Assembly: GCA_016714905.1 (NCBI GenBank)
Contig: JADKBW010000009.1
Coordinates: forward strand, 62,001 to 126,000
Direction: 5' to 3'
Length of the DNA: 64,000 nucleotides
Origin: Flavobacterium sp.
Lineage (GTDB): Bacteria > Bacteroidota > Bacteroidia > Flavobacteriales > Flavobacteriaceae
Part shown: positions 9,147-18,734 of the stretch, piece by piece
Numbering within the stretch: the stretch's first letter is position 1
Layout of the letters: the number at the start of each line of letters is the position of its first letter
Made by a program: the position numbers and the translations under genes
The notes under the pieces: model-generated
What the model saw: the letters and a program-made list of their open reading frames with translations, nothing else
What the model was told of the DNA's origin: nothing
Databases searched by the model: none

Positions 9147-12128
9147 TTATTCTTTGATCACCTTGATTGTTTGTGATTGATTGTCTGCAGTTATTTTAAC
9201 TAAATACGTCCCTGCTGATAATTGTGACATGTCAATTTGTGATTGGTTCGCATTAATTGATTTTATCATTACCTCTTGCCCTAATAAATTAAATACGGAC
9301 ACATTAGAAATAGTTTTATTGTATGATAAATTCAACACATCTTTCACTGGGTTTGGATAAGATCTGAAGTTTTCGTTTTCAAATGACGAGTTGCTCAACA
9401 ATGAAGCATCATAAGCAGACACCAAGAAGTCACCATCTAATGTAGTTCCATATCTCCAAACGCCAATATAAATAACGTCACCCGGAGTTAAACCAGTTAA
9501 TGCTTCTAAGGAGTAATTACCAGACGCAGATGAATCATCATCACAACCAATTTCAACTAACGATCCGCATGTACCAGAAAAGATAGTAAGTACAGAATCA
9601 GTCATCACCGTTCCTGGTGCAGGCGCTGTTTCTATCGTTAAAGATCCAGATGCTGGCACTACTACACTATACCAAACATCATTGGAACGGTTTGTAGCAA
9701 CACAAGATAATGCTGGAAGACCTACAGAATTAGTTGCACTAACAGTAGACCCAGCTACTGGAAAACTAGAAATTGTTCCTCCTGCTGTTATTTCAATAGC
9801 TCCCGAACAATCATCGTTTGCTGGTGGTGGTGGTGGTGTTCCGATACAAATATCAAAGGTTGTATTTTGACCTGTTGTAGCAGTTGTTGTGAAAACTCTT
9901 ACATAGTAAGTCTCACCAGCTGTTAGACCAGTTACAGTTCGTAGATTTGATTCAGAACATGAACCAGCTACTAAAGATAATGTAGCACAATCACCTGACC
10001 ATACAGATGAACCTAAGGCGGTTGATGAACCGACAATATTGCTTAATTTAATGGTTTGCAAAACATCTGTCGCAACGAAAGAGTACCAAACGTCATCATC
10101 TTCCGTTCCTGTACATGCAGCGTCATCAACAGCGGAAGCAGTAGCGCTTTGAACAGTTCCCGATTCAAACGACGCACAACTGTCATCTGGGTTCACTGTC
10201 AAACCAATTGCTCCGATACATTCGTCATTTGCAGGTGGTGGTGGTGGTGTTGCAATACAAACATCAAAAGTAGTATTTTGAAGCGGTGCTGTTCCGAATG
10301 AATAAATACGTAAATAATAGGTTTGACCAATTACTAGACCAGAAGGTGTACTGTTGTTAGCGTCTGAACAAGAGTTCGGAACTAAAGTTAGCGTACCGCA
10401 ATCTCCTGACCATAGAGAGTGGTATAAATCTAATGTAGATCCCGCAATATTATTTAAAGATATTATTTGAGCTGTATTCTCTGCAACAAAAGAGTACCAA
10501 ACATCATCATCTTCAGTTCCGCCGCATGCTGCTCCATCCACGCTCGATGCTGTTGCACCTTCAATTGTACCCGGAGTAACAACAGTGCAACTTGTATCAG
10601 GATTAATTGTTAAAGATTCTGCACCTGAGCAATCATCATTTGCTGGAGGTGTTGGTGGGGCGTCGCAAGTAATAGACAAGTCAAATGTCACACCTGGATC
10701 TCCATTGATCCAATTTCCAACGTGAACAAAATACGAAGTTCCAACAACGGAAACAAAAGTCACGCTCACTACTGCAGCTCCAGTGCCTCCACTGGCAATA
10801 CATGAACCTGCTGTAAATCCAGCACAAGTACCATCAGTACTTGCATATACTTCCACTTGCGGCTCTTCTATAATTCCTGTAGCTGTTAGTGTAATTATTT
10901 GACCATCTCCTACATAAGAGTACCAAATATCATTTCCAATTGTGCCAACACAAGATGTTGCTGTACCTCCCAGCGCTGAATCAGTAACCTGAGCTGTTAA
11001 AACGTCACCGCAATTTAATACAACAGCATTCACGCAATCGTCATTTGCTGGCGGTGGTGGTGGTGTTCCAATGCAAATATCAAAAGTGGTCGTTTGACCT
11101 ACGATTCCTGTATAAGAATAAACTCTTACATAGTATGTTTGTCCAACCGTTAAACCTGAAGGCGTGCTGCTATCTGCATCAGAGCATGAACCTGATACTA
11201 ACGACAAACCTGAACAGTCTCCCGTCCACAAAGAATGAAACAAGTCTGTTGTTGAACCTGCAACATTAATTAAGCTGATTTTTTGCGCTGTACTTTCTGC
11301 AACAAACGAAAACCATACATCATCATCCTCTGTACCGGCGCAAGATGCTTCATCGACGTTAGAAGCTGTGGCAGCAATGACACTTCCCGGAGTCGTGTTA
11401 GCGCAACTCGCATCTGGATTTACTGTTAGGCCAATTGCTCCGTCGCACTCATCATTGGACGGTGGGCAAGCCAAAACAACTTGTGAAGGGCTAACAACAT
11501 TACAAATAGGGGTATCATCATTTGTCGCAGTGAGAACTACCGCTGTACCAAAAGGATAAGGTCCAAACGTAACTGGACCTGCTGAAGAAACAGATTGAGA
11601 TGGACTTGATTGATCATCTGAAACTGTAATTGTCGACGCAGAACCTAAATCCGTAATATCCGCTGTGACTTCGAATGTTGAAGTACCACAATCGAAAGTT
11701 TTGCTAAAGGTTACTTGTGGTTGTACACATGGTGGCGTTCCACAAGCAATCGTTCTTATTCTACTCAAATTCTCAGTACCACAAAGGTCACTAAGGTGGA
11801 AGTAATAACGAATCACACCAGTCACATCTGAAGTCCAAGTTAAAGGTGTAACTCCAAAGGTACTTGCTGTAGCACCATCATCTGTACTGATTGTAATGTA
11901 GTCTGTAGGAACAGAACTAGCAAAAGTGTAAGTTTCACCTGAAATTACATTAACAAGCGAATATTCTCCCGCCCAAGCGTTAGTAACTATCACATTAGGA
12001 TTGATAGTATTACATTCTGGTGTCCAAGTTGTAGTTGGAAATTGAGTACCAGTCAAGCATTGCGCTTTACCCGCCGTCACCACTAAGAACAGCATGGCGA
12101 GAAAGATTTTTGAGGTAATTTTTTTCAT
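9147..12128 (-). CDS. Secreted modular T9SS cargo protein 3
   Basis: About 993 residues from MKKITSKIFLAMLFLVVTAG (signal peptide ending GKAQ); the frame extends 20 codons upstream to 12188 but that part runs through the preceding hairpin. An N-terminal domain (CLTGTQFPTTTWTPECNT to RTIACGTPPCVQP) and a second domain (VTFSKTFDCGTSTFEVTADI) are shared with the next gene upstream. Modules of the same types as in protein 2 follow in the order B-A-B-B-C, with PPPPPAND linkers, then the sorting domain ending QTIKVIKE. It is the longest intact member of the array. Transcription is probably independent, because hairpin terminators flank the gene on both sides. Function unknown. Confidence 0.87.
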   Translation of the reverse strand: MKKITSKIFLAMLFLVVTAGKAQCLTGTQFPTTTWTPECNTINPNVIVTNAWAGEYSLVNVISGETYTFASSVPTDYITISTDDGATASTFGVTPLTWTSDVTGVIRYYFHLSDLCGTENLSRIRTIACGTPPCVQPQVTFSKTFDCGTSTFEVTADITDLGSASTITVSDDQSSPSQSVSSAGPVTFGPYPFGTAVVLTATNDDTPICNVVSPSQVVLACPPSNDECDGAIGLTVNPDASCANTTPGSVIAATASNVDEASCAGTEDDDVWFSFVAESTAQKISLINVAGSTTDLFHSLWTGDCSGLSLVSGSCSDADSSTPSGLTVGQTYYVRVYSYTGIVGQTTTFDICIGTPPPPPANDDCVNAVVLNCGDVLTAQVTDSALGGTATSCVGTIGNDIWYSYVGDGQIITLTATGIIEEPQVEVYASTDGTCAGFTAGSCIASGGTGAAVVSVTFVSVVGTSYFVHVGNWINGDPGVTFDLSITCDAPPTPPANDDCSGAESLTINPDTSCTVVTPGTIEGATASSVDGAACGGTEDDDVWYSFVAENTAQIISLNNIAGSTLDLYHSLWSGDCGTLTLVPNSCSDANNSTPSGLVIGQTYYLRIYSFGTAPLQNTTFDVCIATPPPPPANDECIGAIGLTVNPDDSCASFESGTVQSATASAVDDAACTGTEDDDVWYSFVATDVLQTIKLSNIVGSSTALGSSVWSGDCATLSLVAGSCSESNLRTVTGLTAGETYYVRVFTTTATTGQNTTFDICIGTPPPPPANDDCSGAIEITAGGTISSFPVAGSTVSATNSVGLPALSCVATNRSNDVWYSVVVPASGSLTIETAPAPGTVMTDSVLTIFSGTCGSLVEIGCDDDSSASGNYSLEALTGLTPGDVIYIGVWRYGTTLDGDFLVSAYDASLLSNSSFENENFRSYPNPVKDVLNLSYNKTISNVSVFNLLGQEVMIKSINANQSQIDMSQLSAGTYLVKITADNQSQTIKVIKE

Positions 12129-12177
12129 TATTTTATAATTAAGTGTTAATAGTGTATAAATGTATTGATTTTTAATA

Positions 12178-12204
12178 AAAAAATCCACTCGAAAGTGGAT
12201 TTTT
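12178..12204 (-). terminator. Terminator after T9SS protein 4
   Basis: Stem AAATCCACT (12181-12189) and AGTGGATTT (12194-12202) around CGAA, with flanking A and T runs, 22 bases past the stop at 12226. It is nearly the same sequence as the hairpins after the other array genes. Confidence 0.85.
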
Positions 12205-12225
12205 TAAATATAAAATTCTAAAAAA

Positions 12226-14386
12226 TTATTCCTTAATTACCTTAATAGTCATGACTTGATTATCTGCAGTTACTTTTACTAAATAAGTTCCTACAGTTAA
12301 ACCTGACATATCAATTTGTGATTGGTTGGCATTAATTGATTTTATCATCACTTCTTGACCCAATAAATTAAATACGGCTACAGAAGAAATATTCTTATCG
12401 TACGACAAATTCACACATCTCTCACTGGATTTGGATAAGATCTGAAGTTTTCGTTTTCAAATGACGTGTTGCTCAACAATGAAGCATCATAAGCCGATAA
12501 TTGGAATTCACCATCTACTGAAGTTCCATATCTCCACACGCCAATATAGATAACGTCACCTGGAGTTAAACCAGTTAATGCTTCAAGTGAGAAATTACCA
12601 GAAGCTGATGAATCATCATCACAACCAATTTCAACTAACGATCCGCATGTACCAGAAAAGATAGTAAGTACAGAATCAGTCATCAAAGTTCCTGGTGCCG
12701 GAGCGGTTTCTATTGTTAAAGTTCCAGATGCTGGTACTACTACACTATACCAAACATCATTTGCACGAGCGGTAGGAACACAAGTAAAGACAGGAAGACC
12801 TGCAGTAGTAGTTGCACTAACTGTAGTTCCTGTTACTGGGAAACTATCAATCGTACCTCCTGCCGTGATCTCGATAGCTCCTGAGCAATCATCATTTGCT
12901 GGCGGTGGTGGTGGTGTTCCGATACAAATATCAAAAGTTGTATTTTGCAAAGGAACAGCAGTACCAGTATAAACTCTAACATAATAATTTTGTCCTTCAA
13001 CCAAACCAGTTGGAACACTTGCAGTATTTGTAGAACAAGAACCAGGAACTAGTGTTAAAGCAGAACAATCTGCACCAGTCCATACCGAATGGTATAAATC
13101 TGTAGATGATCCTAAGATATTATTTAAGCTAATTGCTTGAATTGTTCCAGTAGCAACAAAAGAATACCAAACATCATCATCGTCAGTTCCAAAACAACCA
13201 CCTGCGTCAACATCAGACGCTGTAGCTCCATCAATTGTACCAGAAGTAAAAATTGCACAACTTGCATCAGGATTAACAGTTAAAGATTCAGCACCTGAGC
13301 AATCGTCATTTGCTGGCGGAGTTGCCGGAGTTGCGCAAGTAAGAGACAAGTCGAAAAGAATGCCCGGATCACCATTAACAACACTTCCCACATGGATATA
13401 ATAGGTTTGACCAACAACAGAAGCAAAAACCGCATTTACGGTTAGATTAAAAGAACCATCAGAAGCAATACAGTTTCCAGCAGTAAAACCAGTACACGTG
13501 CCATCTGTACTTTCATACACTTCAATTTGCGGCTCTCCAACACTAGCGGTGGCAGATGCCGTGATTATTTGACCATCTCCAACAAACGAATACCAAATAT
13601 CATCTCCAATTGATCCAACACATGAAATATCCGAACCTCCAGTGGCTCCTTCAGTAGTTTGATTGGTTAAAACATCACCACAATTAAGAACGATAGCATC
13701 TACGCATTCGTCATTTGTTGGAGGACAAGCAAGAATAACTTGATTTCCACTTCCAACATTGCAAATAGGAGTATCATCATTTGTAGCAGTCAGAACTACT
13801 ACAGTTCCAAAAGCATAAGGACCAAATGTAACTGGACCTGCCGAAGAAACAGATTGAGATGCACTTGATTGATCATCAGTTACTGTAATTGTGGATGCAG
13901 AACCTAAATCAGTAATATCGGCGGTAACTTCAAATGTTGAACTACCGCAATCGAAAGCTTTACTAAACGTAACTTGAGGTTGAACACATGGCGGCGTTCC
14001 ACAAGCAATTGTTCTTACTCTAGCTATATCCTCAGTGCCACAAAGGTCATCAAGGTGGAAGTAATAACGAATCACACCAGTAACATCTGAAGTCCAAGTT
14101 AAAGGTGTTACGCCGAAAGCACTCGCTGTGGCACCATCGTCTGTGCTTATCGTAATATAGTCTGTTGGAACAGAGCTGGCAAAAGTGTAGGTTTCTCCAG
14201 CAACTACATTTACAAAGAATACTCACCAGCCCATGCATTAGTGACAATCACATTAGGATTGACTGTGTTGCATTCTGCTGTCCATGTAGCGAATGGGGAA
14301 TTGCGTGCCAGTCAAGCACTGAGCCTTACCCGCCGTCACCACTAGTAATAGCACAGCAAGAAGGATTTTGAAGTAATTTTTTTCAT
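12226..14386 (-). CDS. Secreted modular T9SS cargo protein 4, broken by four frameshifts
   Basis: A shorter paralog of protein 3 of about 720 residues. The start at 14386 gives MKKITSK, then the signal peptide continues LLAVLLLVVTAGKAQ. The same N-terminal domains follow (CLTGTQFP, RTIACGTPPCVQP), then modules A-B-C and a sorting domain. Inferred indels, judged against the paralog: a lost A near 14365, an extra C near 14296, a lost base near 14216, and a lost T near 12416 (GATGTGTGAATTTG where GATGTGTTGAAT is expected). The central 554 codons are open. The gene is probably intact in the organism, because the breaks have the same character as those in essential genes elsewhere in the window. 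A relic of the array cannot be excluded. Confidence 0.8.
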
Positions 14387-14435
14387 TATGTTTTTTTAAA
14401 TTAATAGTTCGACAATGTACAAAATTTTCATAAAA

Positions 14436-14460
14436 AAAATCCACTCGAAAGTGAATTTTT
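14436..14460 (-). terminator. Terminator after T9SS protein 5
   Basis: Stem AAAATCCACT / AGTGAATTTT around CGAA. One G of the 3' arm present in sister hairpins is missing, either a real bulge or another one-base loss. It lies 18 bases past the stop at 14479. Confidence 0.7.
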
Positions 14461-14478
14461 AAAAATAAAGTAATAAAA

Positions 14479-15614
14479 TTATGCTTTAATCACTTTAATC
14501 GTTTTTACTTGGTTGTCTGCCGTTACTCTAACCATATAGATACCGTTTGACAAAGTAGCCATATCTACTTTAGAAATCGATGAGTTTGAAGTTAGCATAA
14601 GCACTTCCTGTCCAACCATATTATAAATAGCAATTCCAGTAACATTTTTATTATATGAAATATTCAAAACATCATTAACAGGATTAGGATAAACACTAAA
14701 ATTACCAGCGTCAAAATTTGAAATACTTAAGCCAGGATTACTTAATCTAAGCGTAAATGTACCTTGCTCTGCAAAATTACTCCATACCTGAACATAGTAT
14801 GTTTCCCCGGGAGTTAAACCAGTTAAAGACTCTGTTGTCGCAGCTACCAAATTAGAATTACAAGAGTCTAACACTGCTGTTAAAGCACCGCAAATTCCTG
14901 AATGAACATTAAAATTAGCGGAAGTCATTGTTCCATTTGATATTGTGCAATCGACAGTTCCTTCCGCTGGTGCTACAAACGAAAACCAAACATCTTGAAC
15001 TGTCCCGAACAAGTCGCAAGTAGGTACTTCTGGGCTTATATCACCAAATGAATTATCAGACTCAAAATCAGTATTATTGAGTTCTAATGGAAGTGCAGTC
15101 AAACAAGTTTGATTGGCTACCGCAGGTGGTGTTACACCAGCACATGATACATCCATGGTAAACGCACCAGTACTTCCTACGTTATAACCCTCAATTGCAA
15201 TATAATACGTGGTGGTTCCGTCAGAAACGAAAATAACGCGTGAACGCAATCCTACTGCACCAACACCACATGTATTGTCATCATCATTACCCGCAACCAG
15301 GGTCAAGTTTCCCGAAGTTCCTGTATATACTAATACCGAAGTATCATACGAAGAATTACATAGATTTAGGGTAACAGATTCTTCAAAACCAGATCCTGTA
15401 TAAGAGTACCATAAGTTCGGTGCATCCATATCAGCACCAAAACCATCTGGCGCGTCATCTTCATCCAAAGTAGCCGCAGCGGTAGTTCCACTATAATTTG
15501 TGCCACAAGTAGTGGTTCCGCATTTGCAAAATCATCATTGGCTTGAGCCAGAATCGCTGTCGATGCAACTAAAGCAAAGCTTAGTATTAAATTTTTGAGC
15601 GTAATTTTTTTCAT
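14479..15614 (-). CDS. Secreted T9SS cargo protein 5, frameshifted
   Basis: Signal peptide MKKITLKNLILSFALVASTAILAQ, then ANDDFANAEPL. A lost A near 15513 (minus-strand CCACTACTTGTGG for CCACTAACTTGTGG) breaks the frame. With it restored the protein continues TCGTNYSGTTAAATLDEDDA and NLWYSYTGSGFEES. A second module carries DVWFSFVAPAEGTVDC and GLTPGETYYVQVW. The sorting domain reads VYPNPVNDVLNISYNK, IYNMVGQEVLML and KTIKVIKA. Length after repair is about 378 residues, the smallest and most divergent member of the array. Function unknown. Start chosen for the signal peptide and agreement with the paralogs. Confidence 0.85.
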
Positions 15615-15651
15615 AAAACATTTATTTACAGTTAATAGCGTGTTAAAAGTA

Positions 15652-15690
15652 AAAAAAAATAACTCGAAAAAATGACTTCTCGAGTTACTA
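15652..15690 (-). terminator. Terminator after fabV
   Basis: Stem AACTCGA (15661-15667) pairs with TCGAGTT (15680-15686), followed on the minus strand by a run of nine T. It lies about 80 bases beyond the fabV stop. Confidence 0.75.
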
Positions 15691-15768
15691 AAATGCTTTT
15701 TTATTAACAGTTGTTTAAAACTAAAAATCTAGCATGCTATTTTTAAATATTTTTGAAAATACAGTCCG

Positions 15769-16959
15769 TTAATTTATACTTTCTATCTCAACTAGTTCAT
15801 TTTCATCTGCTAAATAATTTACTCCCTCAAAACCAAAACCAAAAAGGTTCAAGAAATCTTGCTTATATCCCGCTAAATCGCCCAAGTTAGGCAAAGATTC
15901 AGTAGTCGCTTCTGACCACAATTTAGCCACTTGTTCTTGAACATCTGCTCTCATTTCCCAATCGTCTATTCTAATTCTTCCCTTATCGTCAGTTGGAACT
16001 GTTGCACCAGTATATAAGCGTTCGCTAAATAATCGTTGTATTTGTTCGATACATCCTTCATGAATTCCTTGAGTTTTCATAATCTTGTACAGTAGAGATA
16101 TATACAAGGGAATTACGGGTATCGCTGAACTAGCTTGTGTAACCAATGCCTTATTCACAGAAACATAAGCCTTCCCTCCTAATGATGCTAAACTATCTGA
16201 AATGGTAAAAGCTGTTGCCTCTAAATGGTCTTTAGCTTTTCCTATGGTGCCTTTTCTATAAACTGCTTCCGTAACCGATGGACCAATATAACTATAAGCA
16301 ATAGTAGTAGCTCCAGGCGCTAAAACATTTGCACTTTTCATCGCCTCTATCCACATCGACCAATCTTCACCGCCCATAACAACAACTGTATTATCAATAT
16401 CTTCTTGAATCGCAGGCTCTATCGAAACCTGCGTCACATTTCCTGTGTGAAAATCAACAGTCTTATTAGTAAATGTTGCTCCAATCGGCTTTAGCGAAGA
16501 ACGATGCAAAACACCTGTATCAGGGTGTAATCGAACAGGAGACGCTAAGCTATAAATGACTAGATCAACTTGACCTAAATCAGCTTTAATCAAATCAATT
16601 GTTTGTTGCTTTACTTCTTTTGAAAAGGCATCACCATTGATGCTCTTAGCATATAATCCTGCTTGATGCGCTTCATTTTCAAAAGCAGCAGAATTATACC
16701 AACCTGGAGAAGCCGTTTTTCCTTCAGACGCAGGTTTTTCAAAAAACACACCTATGGTTGCCGCATTTGATCCAAAAGCACTGGTAATTCTAGACGCTAG
16801 TCCAAACCCCGTGGAAGCACCAATTACCAATACTTTCTTTGGTCCTGCGATGGCTCCTTTAGATTTTATATAATTGATTTGATTTTTTACATTTTGAGCG
16901 CAACCTTTCGGGTGAGCTGTCAAACAAATAAAACCTCGCATTCTTGGTTCAATAATCAT
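15769..16959 (-). CDS. fabV: Trans-2-enoyl-ACP/CoA reductase FabV
   Basis: NADH-dependent enoyl reductase completing each round of fatty-acid elongation. Its 396 residues match the FabV family, which is much longer than FabI. The N terminus MIIEPRMRGFICLTAHPKGC, the dinucleotide-binding VLVIGASTGFGLASR (about 43-57) and the FabV active-site pattern Tyr234-x8-Lys243 (YRKGTIGKAK) are all present. It stands between recN and the T9SS array, with its own terminator downstream. A candidate -7 box, TATATTTG, lies 58 bases upstream (17017-17024). No FabI is seen in the window, so whether FabV is the only enoyl reductase cannot be judged. Confidence 0.95.
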   Translation of the reverse strand: MIIEPRMRGFICLTAHPKGCAQNVKNQINYIKSKGAIAGPKKVLVIGASTGFGLASRITSAFGSNAATIGVFFEKPASEGKTASPGWYNSAAFENEAHQAGLYAKSINGDAFSKEVKQQTIDLIKADLGQVDLVIYSLASPVRLHPDTGVLHRSSLKPIGATFTNKTVDFHTGNVTQVSIEPAIQEDIDNTVVVMGGEDWSMWIEAMKSANVLAPGATTIAYSYIGPSVTEAVYRKGTIGKAKDHLEATAFTISDSLASLGGKAYVSVNKALVTQASSAIPVIPLYISLLYKIMKTQGIHEGCIEQIQRLFSERLYTGATVPTDDKGRIRIDDWEMRADVQEQVAKLWSEATTESLPNLGDLAGYKQDFLNLFGFGFEGVNYLADENELVEIESIN

Positions 16960-17016
16960 ATTTTAAAATTTTATTAGTGTAAGAAAAAACAACTTTCAAC
17001 TGCAAACAGAATGGCA

Positions 17017-17024
17017 CAAATATA
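17017..17024 (-). promoter_or_regulatory. Candidate -7 box of fabV promoter
   Basis: Minus-strand TATATTTG is an exact match to the Bacteroidetes TAnnTTTG element, 58 bases before the fabV start. No clear TTG -33 partner at the usual spacing was found. Confidence 0.35.
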
Positions 17025-17032
17025 TCTAAAAA

Positions 17033-18685
17033 TTAGTTTAATAATGACTTTGCATGATTTAAAGCAGACTCAGTTACATCAATTCCAGAAAGCATCTGTG
17101 CAATTTCCATAATTCTTTCTTCTGCAGAAAGTTGCTTTATTTCTGTATGTGTTTGCTCGTTTTTAGTGGTCTTGAATACTTTGAACTGAGAATCACCTTT
17201 TGCAGCAATTTGTGGAAGATGTGTAATCGCGAGAACTTGCATGGATTGACTCATGTTCTTCATAATGTCACTCATTTTGTTAGCAATTTCACCAGAAACA
17301 CCGGTATCAATTTCATCAAAAATAATTGTTGGTAATTTAGAGTAATTTGCCAATATTGATTTTGTAGCCAACATAATTCTCGACATTTCACCTCCAGAAG
17401 CCACTTTTTTTAGCAATCCAAAATCGGCACCTTTATTTGCTGAAAACAAAAATTGAATCTCTTCTTTACCATTTTGCATATAAGACACGGTGGGAATCAA
17501 ATCAATTTTAAAACGAACATTTGGCATTCCCAATTGTGATAACATATCAACCCATTTTTCGGTTAATACTGGAATTGCTGCTACCCTATTTTTATGTATT
17601 TGTGCCGCGAGGTCGTCAAGAATAATGGCTGTTTGTTTGAGATTGGACTCCAAGGATCCAATAGTATTTTCAATTTCGGCAAAAGCGTGTATTTGTGATT
17701 CGAGCTGCGTTTGTATTTGAATCAATTCTTCTACAGTATTTACTTGATGCTTCTTTTGAATGGTATACAGTAATTGCAGTTGCTGATTAATTGATTGAAG
17801 ATTCTCAGGGTCATGAACTAATTCCCCCTCTTTTCTGCCAAGTTCCTCTACACAATCTTTCAATTCGATACCAACTGAGTCGATACGATTGTAAATGTTT
17901 TGAAAAGAATCAGAAAATCCGCTAACTTTTTGAATCGAAGCTTTAAGTTCACTAAGGAGATGCAGCACGCCGTACTGTTCTTCATTTGCAATTAGGATTG
18001 CTTTATTGACATGTTCTTTGATGTATTCAACATTATTCAATTGTTCAAAATGCTCCTCTAGTTCCGCTTGGTTAATTGATTTTAGTGAAATTGAATGAAG
18101 CTCTTGAAGTAAAAAAGTAGTGTAATCCTCCTCTTTCAATAAGGCTTGTAATTCTGTTCTTAAAGTTTGTAACTTCTGCGTATCAGTTTTGAATTGCTTC
18201 AAATTTGCACTGTATTTTTCTATCAAATTACCATTAGCTGCAACCGCGTCGATAATTTGAAATTGATAGCTATTTTCAGATAATTCTTGTGTTTGATGTT
18301 GTGAATGTACATCAATCAAATAATCGCTTAACTCTTGTAATTCCTGCAAATTTACCGGCGTATCATTGATGAAAGCTCTTGATTTACCAGAAGGCAAAAC
18401 TTCACGACGAAGGATTGTAACTTCTTCATAATCCAAATCATTGCTTTCGAAGAAGTGTCGTAAATTATAATTTGATATGTGAAAATGCGCTTCTATTATG
18501 CATTTTTCATCTTTGTTTTTTAAAGAGGTCAAATCTGCGCGCTTTCCTAAAACCATTCCTAAAGCTCCTAATAATATTGACTTTCCCGCTCCTGTTTCTC
18601 CTGTAATTATCGAGAAGCCACTTGAAAAATCGATATGCAATTTTTCAATCAAAGCAAAATTATTGATAGAAAGTGATTGAATCAT
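17033..18685 (-). CDS. recN: DNA repair protein RecN
   Basis: SMC-like ATPase that tethers DNA ends during double-strand-break repair. Its 550 residues fit the family. Walker A is GETGAGKS (29-36). The central region is rich in charged coiled-coil sequence. The ABC signature region (KVASGGEMSRIMLA) and Walker B (TIIFDEIDTGVSGEIA) sit near the C terminus, followed by the conserved His in LAITHLPQIA. The N-terminal MIQSLSINNFALIEKL is typical, which fixes the start. It lies 50 bases after the DUF4835 gene and is probably transcribed with it. Confidence 0.96.
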   Translation of the reverse strand: MIQSLSINNFALIEKLHIDFSSGFSIITGETGAGKSILLGALGMVLGKRADLTSLKNKDEKCIIEAHFHISNYNLRHFFESNDLDYEEVTILRREVLPSGKSRAFINDTPVNLQELQELSDYLIDVHSQHQTQELSENSYQFQIIDAVAANGNLIEKYSANLKQFKTDTQKLQTLRTELQALLKEEDYTTFLLQELHSISLKSINQAELEEHFEQLNNVEYIKEHVNKAILIANEEQYGVLHLLSELKASIQKVSGFSDSFQNIYNRIDSVGIELKDCVEELGRKEGELVHDPENLQSINQQLQLLYTIQKKHQVNTVEELIQIQTQLESQIHAFAEIENTIGSLESNLKQTAIILDDLAAQIHKNRVAAIPVLTEKWVDMLSQLGMPNVRFKIDLIPTVSYMQNGKEEIQFLFSANKGADFGLLKKVASGGEMSRIMLATKSILANYSKLPTIIFDEIDTGVSGEIANKMSDIMKNMSQSMQVLAITHLPQIAAKGDSQFKVFKTTKNEQTHTEIKQLSAEERIMEIAQMLSGIDVTESALNHAKSLLN

Positions 18686-18734
18686 GGTTGGGAATTGAAT
18701 AGTGTGAAAAAGCTAAACGTTGGAAAGAAAAGAA

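Noticed and set aside
9682..11559. Plus-strand open frames opposite the T9SS genes (for example 10056-10301, 11045-11269)
   Set aside because: Low-complexity shadows of the repeat modules, with no start signals and no protein-like composition.
6900..13300. Regularly spaced repeated DNA in the T9SS array resembling a CRISPR or satellite
   Set aside because: The repeats are in-frame protein modules of 400 bp or more with proline linkers; there are no short identical repeats with unique spacers.
12226..14386. True pseudogene in the T9SS array
   Set aside because: Four indels look like decay, but their type and density match those in essential genes of the window, so sequence error is the simpler cause.
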